Shown piece after piece: positions 7,529 through 15,207 of a DNA stretch of 15,882 nucleotides. Position 1 is the first letter of the stretch. Each line of letters opens with the position of its first letter. Origin of the DNA: SAR86 cluster bacterium (GTDB lineage: Bacteria; Pseudomonadota; Gammaproteobacteria; Pseudomonadales; Azotimanducaceae); the NCBI GenBank assembly GCA_013204195.1, contig JABMOJ010000171.1, positions 1 to 15,882 of the forward strand. Direction: 5' to 3'. A program made the translations under genes and the position numbers. Below the pieces are notes generated by a model. It saw only the letters and a list, made by a program, of their open reading frames with translations, searched no databases and had not been told where the DNA came from.

Positions 7529-8923
7529 ATGACCCTCGCATTGGGCCTTAATTTAAGCGTTATTATCGGGTTTGTGATCGGCCTGATTAAACTCAGCAAG
7601 ATGGGATTGCCGTTGTCTCGGCGGGTGTTGATCGGTTTGGTTGCCGGGGCATTGTTGGGCGTTGCGCTGCAAGCAATTTATGTAGATTCACCAGCGGTGA
7701 TTGAAGCGACGTTGGCCTGGAGTAATGTCCTTGGCAGCGGTTACGTGAGTTTGCTGAAGATGATTATCATGCCGCTGATTCTGGTGACTATGATCGCAGC
7801 AGTAGTACGTATGGAGGCTATCGCCGCCCTGGGAAAAATAGGCGGCTTGGTGATTGGTATTTTGATTGGCACCACTGTGATCGCCGCGTTCGTTGGTATT
7901 GCTGTGACTAATTTGTTTGGTTTGACCGCTGAAGGGTTGACTGAGGGTGTCCGGGAACTAGCCAGGGCCGAGGTGCTGGTGGCGCGCCAGTCTACCGTCG
8001 CCGACTTGGCCTTAGGTCAGATCATTCTCAGTTTTATTCCACAGAATATTTTCAGTGACCTGGCGGGTGCCCGCCCGACCTCAATCATCGCGGTGGTCAT
8101 CTTTGGTATTCTGACAGGTGTCGCTGGTCTACAACTTACCAGTGATAGTCCGGTGCAGGGCGCGGCGTTTCGGTCGTTCGTAGAGACAGCCCAGGCGGTC
8201 GTGTTGCGGTTGGTTCGCATGGTCATTAGCCTGACACCATACGGCGTGTTGGCATTGATGCTGAAAGTCACGGCGACCTCGAGCGGCGAAGATATTCTCA
8301 GTCTGCTGGGTTTTGTTGTCGCGTCCTATCTCGCGATCGCTATCATGTTCCTGGTGCATGGTCTGCTGATCGCGTTTTCTGGTAGTAATCCTGTGGACTA
8401 CTTCAAGAAGGTCTGGCCGGTACTGACATTTGCCTTCACCTCTCGTAGTTCAGCGGCGACCATTCCACTGAACGTTGAGTCTCAGATTAAAGATCTGAAT
8501 GTCGCCAGCCCTATCGCTAATTTATCAGCGTCCTTCGGCGCGAGCATCGGTCAGAATGGATGTGCGGGCATCTATCCAGCAATGCTTGCGGTCATGATTG
8601 CGCCGACCATGGGCGTTGATCCGATGGATCCTATGTTTATTATCACGCTGGTAGGTGTGGTGGCAGTTAGCTCATTTGGCGTGGCGGGTGTGGGTGGTGG
8701 GGCGACTTTCGCGGCGCTGATCGTGCTGCCCGCTATGGGTTTTCCTGTCGCCCTGGCAGCATTGCTGATCTCTATTGAGCCCTTGATTGATATGGGCCGT
8801 ACTGCGTTGAATGTCAGTGGCTCCATGACCTCGGGACTCATTACCAGTCGCGTACTGGGGATGAACGAACGACCCGCAGGCGATTTACCAACGTCGACTA
8901 CAGAGGCGTCCGGTAAAGCCTGA
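7529..8923 (+). CDS. tcyP: L-cystine:cation symporter of the TcyP/YdjN type
   Basis: A 464-residue member of the dicarboxylate/amino acid:cation symporter family that matches E. coli YdjN (TcyP, L-cystine and selenocystine uptake) along its whole length. Nearly identical blocks include YVSLLKMIIMPLI (72-84), VTNLFGLTAEGL (126-137), LTPYGVLALM (235-244), KVWPVLTFAFTSRSSAATIP (294-313, hairpin 1 with the TSRSSA motif), FGASIGQNGCAGIYPAMLAV (336-355), VAGVGGGATFAALIVLPAMG (385-404, hairpin 2) and ISIEPLIDMGRTALNVSGSM (414-433, substrate/cation helix). These define the cystine-type branch rather than glutamate or C4-dicarboxylate carriers. It should sit in the inner membrane with eight helices and two re-entrant hairpins. 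It stands alone, with wide gaps on both sides. Next to the downstream GGT gene it fits sulfur amino acid scavenging, which is inferred. Confidence 0.95.
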   Translation: MTLALGLNLSVIIGFVIGLIKLSKMGLPLSRRVLIGLVAGALLGVALQAIYVDSPAVIEATLAWSNVLGSGYVSLLKMIIMPLILVTMIAAVVRMEAIAALGKIGGLVIGILIGTTVIAAFVGIAVTNLFGLTAEGLTEGVRELARAEVLVARQSTVADLALGQIILSFIPQNIFSDLAGARPTSIIAVVIFGILTGVAGLQLTSDSPVQGAAFRSFVETAQAVVLRLVRMVISLTPYGVLALMLKVTATSSGEDILSLLGFVVASYLAIAIMFLVHGLLIAFSGSNPVDYFKKVWPVLTFAFTSRSSAATIPLNVESQIKDLNVASPIANLSASFGASIGQNGCAGIYPAMLAVMIAPTMGVDPMDPMFIITLVGVVAVSSFGVAGVGGGATFAALIVLPAMGFPVALAALLISIEPLIDMGRTALNVSGSMTSGLITSRVLGMNERPAGDLPTSTTEASGKA

Positions 8924-9309
8924 TCAAGCCAGTTTGCCTGTCGCGTTCTTCGCCATGATGGGTGCTGCGGTTAGCTAGGACTAGAAGCGTTCTGCGTGGC
9001 AGGCGTTTTGTTCAGCAAAGACTTTCCTGATAGGGTTACTTGTTGATGATCAAAGGATTCATGATGTTGTGACGACATCAAAACTCTACCGGTTCCGTTC
9101 GTGTTAGAGTAACTTGTTCGAAAAATAAGCGCGGCGTGAAACACGCCTGATTAAGTCAAAAGTGTCGAATTTCTTTGGCAAACGGCCGGCGCCGAAGAGC
9201 AATATATCTGTTGACGCGAGTCGTGGTGCCAATCACGAGTTTTGCCAGGTTATTGGTGATTTTCGGTCTGTCGACGGTGTTTCAGCGACGCTAAAGAGGG
9301 TGATTTGTT
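8924..9309. other. Intergenic region between tcyP and ggt with two hairpins
   Basis: 386 bp without a convincing gene. Two small hairpins are visible: TGATGTTG (9062-9069) pairs with CGACATCA (9073-9080) around a three-base loop with one wobble, and GGCGTG (9133-9138) pairs perfectly with CACGCC (9142-9147) around AAA. Neither is followed by a T tract on the plus strand, so neither is a clear terminator. The latter has a T-rich run on its minus-strand side, but no minus-strand gene is there to end. The ggt promoter should lie here but no consensus pair was found. Confidence 0.35.
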
Positions 9310-9345
9310 GTGTTTAAACCAGAAATTAAACCGGAAAGTAAATCT

Positions 9346-11097
9346 ATGGCAGAGGTGTGTGTGAAGCAATCCCAATTGAGAGCGGGTGTACTATCTGTCT
9401 CGTTGCCGGTCTCGTTGCCGGTCTCGTTGTTGGTCTTATTGTTGGTCTCGTCTTTGGCGAGTGTCGCCTTCGGTGCCAACGCGCCCACGTTCGCGAACAA
9501 TGGCATGGTGGTGTCGGCTAATGCGATGTCCTCAGAAATTGGCAAGCAAGTACTGCAAGACGGTGGTAGCGCAGTTGATGCAGCGGTCGCTACAGCCTTC
9601 GCCTTGGCGGTGACGCACCCCACGGCCGGTAATATTGGTGGCGGTGGTTTTCTGATTTATCGCCCCGCCAAAGGTGAGCCCACTGCCTATGATTTCAGGG
9701 AAGTCGGGCCCGGCGCATCGAATCCTGAAATGTGGTTGGTGGATGGCGAATATAACTTCCAAAAACATCATATGAGTTATGCCTCTGTAGGCGTCCCCGG
9801 AACTGTGGCGGGCTTGCATCTGGCATGGCAGGCCGAAGGGCGTCTGCCCTGGAAACAGCTGATCGAGCCGGCGATCGCGCTGGCTAAAAATGGCATCGTG
9901 ATCACTCAAGGTCTGGCTCAATCGATCAAGCGCAATTTGCCGCGGATGGAGAAGTATCCGGCGTCTGTGGCTAAGTTCACGAATCAAGGTGTACCCTATG
10001 AAGCGGGTGACTTGTGGGTTCAGGCAGATCTGGCCGAGAGCCTGCAGCGGATCGCCGATCAAGGGCCCGCGGGATTTTATCGGGGCAAAACCGCGGAATT
10101 GTTGGTGGCAGAAATGCAAGCCAATGGCGGGCTAATCACCCTCGAAGACCTGGCGAATTATACGGCTAAAGTGCGCCAGCCGGTTATCGGTCAGTATCGC
10201 GGCTACGACGTAATTTCAATGCCACCACCCAGTTCAGGTGGTACAACCCTGGTCGAGATGCTCAACATGCTAGAAGGCTATGATCTGACCGAGATGGGCT
10301 TTGGGTCTGCCGATGCGCTGCACGTGATGACCGAATCCATGCGCCGGGCCTACAATGACCGGGCCCGATATCTGGGTGACCCCGATTATAATGCCGATAT
10401 GCCTTTGGATCGCTTGTTGTCGAAAGACTATGCGACGGACTTGCGCAATACAATTGATCTTAAAAAAGCTTCGGTCTCGAATCCCGAGGCCTTCAACCTG
10501 CTAAAAGAAAGCCCTGAGACCACCCACTTTTCTGTGGTGGATAAAGACCGTAATGCAGTGTCCCTGACCTATACGCTGGAGTGGGGTTATGGCTCGGGTA
10601 TCGTCGTGCCGGGCGCGGGCTTTTTGCTGAATAACGAAATGGGCGACTTCAACGCGGCCCCTGGTTTAACCAACGACCAAGGCCTGATTGGTACGCCAGC
10701 GAACCTGGCTGAGCCAGGCAAGCGAATGTTGAGTAGCATGACGCCCACAATCCTGGCGAAAGATGGCAAGCTGTTTATGGTCACCGGCACGCCCGGCGGG
10801 CGCACAATTATCAACACCGTGCTGCAAACCATTCTGAATGTGGTAGACCATGGTATGAATGCTCAAGCCGCAGTGGACGCTGGCAGGATCCATCACCAAT
10901 GGATGCCTGATGTCCTTAGTTATGAGGCCCAGGGTTTTTCACCCGACACGCTGAAGGCACTGGAAGCTCGTGGGCATGCGCTGAATCAGAAGGTAAATCA
11001 GGGCGCTGCCGAGGTCATTGTCAATAACGTTGAGGCGGGTGTGCTCGAGGGTGGCGTGGACCGCAGAGTGCCAGACGGCGGTATCGCTGTTTGGTAA
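9346..11097 (+). CDS. ggt: Gamma-glutamyltransferase / glutathione hydrolase precursor
   Basis: A secreted Ntn hydrolase that cleaves gamma-glutamyl bonds, mainly of glutathione, in the periplasm. Counting 583 residues from ATG 9346, a signal peptide covers about 1-44, followed by the large subunit. The precursor should cut itself before Thr392 (SPE|TTHFSVV), giving an N-terminal nucleophile. Matches to E. coli GGT include Arg118 (FRE, equivalent to R114), Glu431 and Asp434 in LLNNEMGDF (Q430 and D433), Ser463-Ser464 in LSSM, and Gly484-Gly485 in PGG. Glu412 replaces E. coli N411. The C-terminus HHQWMPD and GFSPDTLKALEARGH also matches. The start is uncertain: GTG 9310 has AGAGGGTGA before it, ATG 9346 has GGAAAG seven bases upstream, and GTG 9361 has AGAGG and would give the neatest signal peptide (MKQSQLRAG plus hydrophobic core). 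All starts share the rest of the protein. Confidence 0.94.
   Translation: MAEVCVKQSQLRAGVLSVSLPVSLPVSLLVLLLVSSLASVAFGANAPTFANNGMVVSANAMSSEIGKQVLQDGGSAVDAAVATAFALAVTHPTAGNIGGGGFLIYRPAKGEPTAYDFREVGPGASNPEMWLVDGEYNFQKHHMSYASVGVPGTVAGLHLAWQAEGRLPWKQLIEPAIALAKNGIVITQGLAQSIKRNLPRMEKYPASVAKFTNQGVPYEAGDLWVQADLAESLQRIADQGPAGFYRGKTAELLVAEMQANGGLITLEDLANYTAKVRQPVIGQYRGYDVISMPPPSSGGTTLVEMLNMLEGYDLTEMGFGSADALHVMTESMRRAYNDRARYLGDPDYNADMPLDRLLSKDYATDLRNTIDLKKASVSNPEAFNLLKESPETTHFSVVDKDRNAVSLTYTLEWGYGSGIVVPGAGFLLNNEMGDFNAAPGLTNDQGLIGTPANLAEPGKRMLSSMTPTILAKDGKLFMVTGTPGGRTIINTVLQTILNVVDHGMNAQAAVDAGRIHHQWMPDVLSYEAQGFSPDTLKALEARGHALNQKVNQGAAEVIVNNVEAGVLEGGVDRRVPDGGIAVW
9397..9456 (+). repeat. Five 12-bp tandem repeats in the GGT signal peptide
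   Basis: Five consecutive 12-bp units run from 9397 to 9456. The first two are identical (GTCTCGTTGCCG); the third to fifth are diverged copies. Each is four codons long and in frame, giving VSLP, VSLP, VSLL, VLLL and VSSL, which form most of the hydrophobic core of the signal peptide. Gain or loss of units keeps the frame and changes only the core length. Confidence 0.9.
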
Positions 11098-11107
11098 TTG
11101 GCCGCTT

Positions 11108-11156
11108 GTAGGTTTTTGACAGCACCGATGTAGAACCCTGGCTGTCCAAAACCTGC
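11108..11156. repeat. Imperfect inverted repeat between ggt and hrpA
   Basis: The 16-base arm GTAGGTTTTTGACAGC (11108-11123) pairs with GCTGTCCAAAACCTGC (11141-11156), with one wobble and one mismatch, around a 17-base loop. It starts 11 bases after the ggt stop codon. No T tract follows on the plus strand, so it is not a classical intrinsic terminator, although it could still stall transcription or protect the 3' end of the ggt message. Confidence 0.8.
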
Positions 11157-11213
11157 ATATCACTGTAACCTGACCGACCCGGGATTAACCCGCGACTAAA
11201 AGCCTGATAGACC

Positions 11214-14200
11214 GTGACCTTTAACCCAACCACAAGCCACCAGAGCCTGATTGCGCGCCTAGATCATTGCATGATCAAGGATCGTGGTCGTCTGCGTCAG
11301 GCGTTGCGTGACAAGCGCAATGTTGAGAAAAACATCGCTAAAATCACGGCGCAGATAGATCGATCGGTGAACCTTGCCGAGCAGCGCCGGGCAGAACTAC
11401 CCATTCCTACCTTTCCGGAATCGCTGCCGGTCAGTCAGCGAGTGGAAGACATCAAGGCAGCTTTGGCGAGCCATCAGGTCGTTATTATCGCTGGCGAGAC
11501 CGGGTCCGGTAAGACCACTCAGATTCCCAAGATCTGCCTGGCCCTCGGCCGTGGCGTTCATGGCCTGATTGGCCATACTCAGCCTCGGCGGGTTGCCGCC
11601 CGTACCGTAGGCAATCGAATCGCCGAAGAATTGAAGGTTAAATTCGGCCAACAGGTAGGCTATCAAGTTCGCTTTACCGACCAGACGACCCCGACGACGC
11701 ACATCAAGGTGATGACCGATGGCATCTTGCTGGCGGAAACCGCCCGTGATCGCTTTCTTGAAGCCTACGACACCCTGATTATTGATGAGGCCCACGAGCG
11801 CAGTCTGAATATCGACTTCATTCTCGGTTACCTGAAGCGTATTTTGCCTCGGCGTCCAGATTTGAAAGTGATTGTCACATCGGCCACCATCGATGTGGAT
11901 CGCTTCTCTAAGCATTTTAATGATGCTCCCGTGATCGAAGTCTCGGGTCGAACCTTTCCGGTGGTGGTGCACTATCGTCCGACCTTGGCTGAGACTAAAA
12001 CCTACGACGCCGATGAGCTGATGTATCAGGGGGTGCTCGACACGCTGCGTGAGATCGAGCAGCTCGAGCGCCAACGTCAAACGCCAGGCGACGTGTTGAT
12101 CTTTTTATCAGGCGAGCGTGAAATTCGTGAATTAGCCCACCTCATTCGTAAATCAGACTTGCGTCTCTGGGAAGTCCTGGCACTCTACTCTCGGCTCAGT
12201 GTCGCTGAACAAAATCGAGTATTTCAGGCCCATACGGGCCGCCGCATTGTTCTGGCCACCAACGTTGCGGAAACCTCGCTCACCGTACCGGGTATTCGCT
12301 ATGTGATCGATACTGGCGTGGCGCGCATATCTCGCTACAGTGTCCGCTCCAAGGTGCAGCAGCTGCCCATCGAACCGATCTCTCGAGCCAGTGCTGATCA
12401 GCGCAAAGGCCGCTGTGGGCGTATTAGTGATGGCGTCTGTTTTCGCCTGTACGCGGAGGAGGACTTCTTATCGCGACCTGAATTCACCGCGCCGGAAATA
12501 TTACGGACCAACCTCGCAGCGGTGATTCTTCAGATGCTGGTGTTGCGACTTGGGGACATCAGCCATTTTCCCTTTGTTGAAAAGCCTGATCAGCGGCAGA
12601 TCAATGACGGCTTCCATTTGTTGCACGAACTTCAGGCCGTCGATGAGAAGCGCGATATTAATCAGATGGGGCGCGAGATGGCTCGGTTCCCAGTGGACTT
12701 ACGCCTGGCGCGGATGCTAATGCAAGCCAGTCAGACAGGCTGTCTGGCAGAGGTGTTAACCATCGTCAGCTCCTTGGCCATGCAGGATCCTCGAGACAGG
12801 CCCCATGACCAGCAACAGGCCGCTGACGAAAAACATAAGCAGTTTCAGCATGAGCAGTCAGACTTCATGACGCTGGTGAATATCTGGGGTTTCTATGAGT
12901 CCCATCGACAGGAGCTGACTCAGAATCAATTGCGAAAATTTTGTCGGCAGAACTTTTTGTCGTATATCCGTATGCGCGAGTGGCAAGAGAATCATCGTCA
13001 ACTGCACCTGTTAGCTCGCGAGTTGAAGCTCGTTAAGAATCAGGCGCCAGCGGAGTATGCCGCTATTCACCAGGCTTTGTTGGCTGGTTTGCTGGGTAAT
13101 ATTGGCGAGAAGACCGATGACAACGATTACCGGGGCGCGCGCAATCGCCGGCATTTCATTTTTCCAGGGTCGGGTTTGTTCAGTCGAAAACCGCGCTGGA
13201 TTATGTCTGCAGAATTAGTAGAGACAACCCGTCTGTATGGGCGAACTGTGGCGCAAATAGAAAGCAGTTGGATCGAACCTCTCGCTCGCCACCTGGTGAA
13301 GCGTAACTACCAGGAAGCCTACTTTGACGTCAAGCGATCACAGGTTATGGCTTACGAGGAAGTGATTCTCTACGGCGTGACCGTTATTAAAAAGCGCCTG
13401 GTGGATTTTGGTCAGGTTGATCCGGTACGGGCACGGCATATTTTTATTCAGGAAGCGCTGGTAGAACAACAGCTGCACAGTAAAGCGGGATTCTATCGGC
13501 ATAACACCCTGCTGGTGGCTGAGGTTGAAAAACTTGAGTCTATGTCTCGCAAGCGGGATATCCTAGTAGATGGTTACACCATTTTTCGGTTCTATGATGA
13601 AAAACTCCCAGAGTCTGTCAGTTCGCTGATTGACCTGGATTACTGGCGCAAGACCATCGAAGTGGAGGCACCCAGAACACTGTATCTAGAGAAGAGCTTG
13701 TTGATGAAACAGGAGCCCGGCTTGTCCGCAGCACTCTATCCCAGTCAGCTGGATGTGGCCGAGACCAAACTTAAGCTGGATTATCATTTTGATCCCCAAC
13801 ATGAAGATGATGGGGTGAGTGTACAGGTGCCTGTCGCATTATTGCGCCAGGTCTCCAGAGCCCAGCTTGATTGGGTGATACCTGGCTTGTTGCGAGAAAA
13901 ATGTCTGGCGCTGATCAAGAGTCTGCCGAAAGCCTTGCGGAAAAAATTTGTTCCCGCCCCAGAGTATGTTGATAAGGTTATGCCGCTGTTGAGTTATGAC
14001 GGTCGCGAGTTATCCGTGGTGCTGGCTGAAAAATTGTTTCGCCTGAATGGCACTCGAGTGAATGCCGATGACTTTGATGCAAGCAGCCTGGACCAGCATC
14101 TTAGGATGAATATCAAGGTGCTCAATGATAAGGGCAAGGTGATTGGCAGCGCGCGTGATTTGTCGCATTTACAACAGGAGTTCGCCACGGAAACTGATCA

Positions 14201-15089
14201 AGGGTTCAATCAGCGGTCGCGCCTGGATATTGAGGTCGAAGGTGCGCTCGATTGGCAATTTGGCGATCTGCCCGAGTCGGTGTTGCTTGATCAGGCCGGC
14301 ATTACGCTGAAGGGTTATCCTGCGCTGATTGACCAGGTTGAAACCGTGGCCATTCGAGTCATCGATAATCCCGCCGAAGCTGAACGTTTGTCTAGGTTGG
14401 GTTTGTTGCGTCTGTTGATGTTGTGTCTGCCAGAGCAGCGCAAGTATGTGAGTCGAAACATGCCGGGCTTTAAACAGTTTGCCATTTATTACGCGACGCG
14501 TGGCAGTGGCGAAGAGCTGCTTACTGATCTTGTCGAGGCGGTGTTTCGGTTTACCTTTATCGAAGACCAAGCCTTGGTCAGAACGGCCGTGGAGTTTGAG
14601 TCACGGTTAAAGTGTAAAATTGACTTGGTCAGTATCATGAATCAGACAGGTCGCTTGGTGGCAGATATCTTGAAGACGGCTAATGAAGTTGAGCGGCAGT
14701 TGAGCGTGGGTGAAAATAGTTTGAATCAGTCTTCAAGGGCAGACCTGCGCGAGCAGTTGGCGCACCTGCTTGCACCCGGGTTTATACGTCGAGCCTCCTT
14801 GAAATGGCTCAAGCAGTACCCGCGGTTCTTGCAGGCAATGCTCTATCGATTGGATAAAATGCAACATAATATCGGCAAGGATCAGCAGGCCATGAGCGAG
14901 GTGCGAAGTCATTGGCAGAGGTTTATAATTGCCGGTGTTACGGATGATGAGAAGCTGCAGGCCTATCGCTGGATGATTGAAGAATACCGAGTTTCACTGT
15001 TTGCCCAAGCCTTGGGTACCAGTATGCCAGTTTCTGGTAAGCGTCTGGAGAAGGAATGGCAGAAGTCGGGACAACGTAACGCGAGATAA
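11214..15089 (+). CDS. hrpA: ATP-dependent RNA helicase HrpA
   Basis: A 1291-residue DEAH-box RNA helicase, close to the length of E. coli HrpA (about 1300), which acts on mRNA and on stalled or collided ribosomes. The helicase core shows motif I GETGSGKT (94-101), HTQPRR (121-126), motif II DEAH (191-194), motif III SAT (223-225), the LATNVAETSLTVPG block (348-361) and motif VI QRKGRCGR (396-403). The middle region has the HA2/OB-like part (EFTAPEILRTNLAAVILQML onward), and the long C-terminal region typical of HrpA runs to the conserved end WMIEEYRVSLFAQALGTSMPVSGKRL. The frame is unbroken. The start is GTG 11214, with only a weak ribosome site; the N-terminus aligns with E. coli HrpA from there (LIARLDHCMIKDR), so it is likely right. 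It stands 116 bp after ggt and is probably a separate transcription unit. Confidence 0.96.
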   Translation: MTFNPTTSHQSLIARLDHCMIKDRGRLRQALRDKRNVEKNIAKITAQIDRSVNLAEQRRAELPIPTFPESLPVSQRVEDIKAALASHQVVIIAGETGSGKTTQIPKICLALGRGVHGLIGHTQPRRVAARTVGNRIAEELKVKFGQQVGYQVRFTDQTTPTTHIKVMTDGILLAETARDRFLEAYDTLIIDEAHERSLNIDFILGYLKRILPRRPDLKVIVTSATIDVDRFSKHFNDAPVIEVSGRTFPVVVHYRPTLAETKTYDADELMYQGVLDTLREIEQLERQRQTPGDVLIFLSGEREIRELAHLIRKSDLRLWEVLALYSRLSVAEQNRVFQAHTGRRIVLATNVAETSLTVPGIRYVIDTGVARISRYSVRSKVQQLPIEPISRASADQRKGRCGRISDGVCFRLYAEEDFLSRPEFTAPEILRTNLAAVILQMLVLRLGDISHFPFVEKPDQRQINDGFHLLHELQAVDEKRDINQMGREMARFPVDLRLARMLMQASQTGCLAEVLTIVSSLAMQDPRDRPHDQQQAADEKHKQFQHEQSDFMTLVNIWGFYESHRQELTQNQLRKFCRQNFLSYIRMREWQENHRQLHLLARELKLVKNQAPAEYAAIHQALLAGLLGNIGEKTDDNDYRGARNRRHFIFPGSGLFSRKPRWIMSAELVETTRLYGRTVAQIESSWIEPLARHLVKRNYQEAYFDVKRSQVMAYEEVILYGVTVIKKRLVDFGQVDPVRARHIFIQEALVEQQLHSKAGFYRHNTLLVAEVEKLESMSRKRDILVDGYTIFRFYDEKLPESVSSLIDLDYWRKTIEVEAPRTLYLEKSLLMKQEPGLSAALYPSQLDVAETKLKLDYHFDPQHEDDGVSVQVPVALLRQVSRAQLDWVIPGLLREKCLALIKSLPKALRKKFVPAPEYVDKVMPLLSYDGRELSVVLAEKLFRLNGTRVNADDFDASSLDQHLRMNIKVLNDKGKVIGSARDLSHLQQEFATETDQGFNQRSRLDIEVEGALDWQFGDLPESVLLDQAGITLKGYPALIDQVETVAIRVIDNPAEAERLSRLGLLRLLMLCLPEQRKYVSRNMPGFKQFAIYYATRGSGEELLTDLVEAVFRFTFIEDQALVRTAVEFESRLKCKIDLVSIMNQTGRLVADILKTANEVERQLSVGENSLNQSSRADLREQLAHLLAPGFIRRASLKWLKQYPRFLQAMLYRLDKMQHNIGKDQQAMSEVRSHWQRFIIAGVTDDEKLQAYRWMIEEYRVSLFAQALGTSMPVSGKRLEKEWQKSGQRNAR

Positions 15090-15145
15090 TTGAAGTCGCT
15101 GGCAACATGCGTGTTGTATTAGCATCGTGTGAATCTACCTTTGAA

Positions 15146-15175
15146 TTGTTAACCTCGAAAAAACACCCGTAATAA
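15146..15175 (+). promoter_or_regulatory. Possible promoter for mlaA
   Basis: TTGTTA (15146-15151) and TAATAA (15170-15175) are separated by 18 bases in an AT-rich stretch just upstream of mlaA. The match to the sigma-70 consensus is fair only, so this is a guess. Confidence 0.3.
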
Positions 15176-15195
15176 ATCCCATAAATAATTTGAAC

Positions 15196-15201
15196 AAGGA
15201 G
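15196..15201 (+). promoter_or_regulatory. Ribosome binding site setting a TTG start for mlaA
   Basis: A full AAGGAG lies six bases before TTG 15208. The next in-frame ATG (15247) falls inside the signal peptide core, so the TTG is the true start. Confidence 0.85.
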
Positions 15202-15207
15202 TAATAC

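Noticed and set aside
9291..9623. Minus-strand open frame with a repeated Asn-Glu-Thr-Gly pattern.
   Set aside because: The pattern is the reverse reading of the 12-bp repeat in the ggt signal peptide. The frame lies fully over ggt and its leader, with no ribosome site.
11116..11121. Perfect TTGACA as a -35 box for hrpA.
   Set aside because: No -10 hexamer lies 16-18 bases downstream, and the bases are part of the inverted repeat arm.
11397..12080. A 227-codon minus-strand open frame inside hrpA.
   Set aside because: The plus strand encodes the conserved helicase core here; the reverse product resembles no known family.
15103..15116. Hairpin CAACA/TGTTG after hrpA as a terminator.
   Set aside because: Only five base pairs with no T tract; it is too weak to call.
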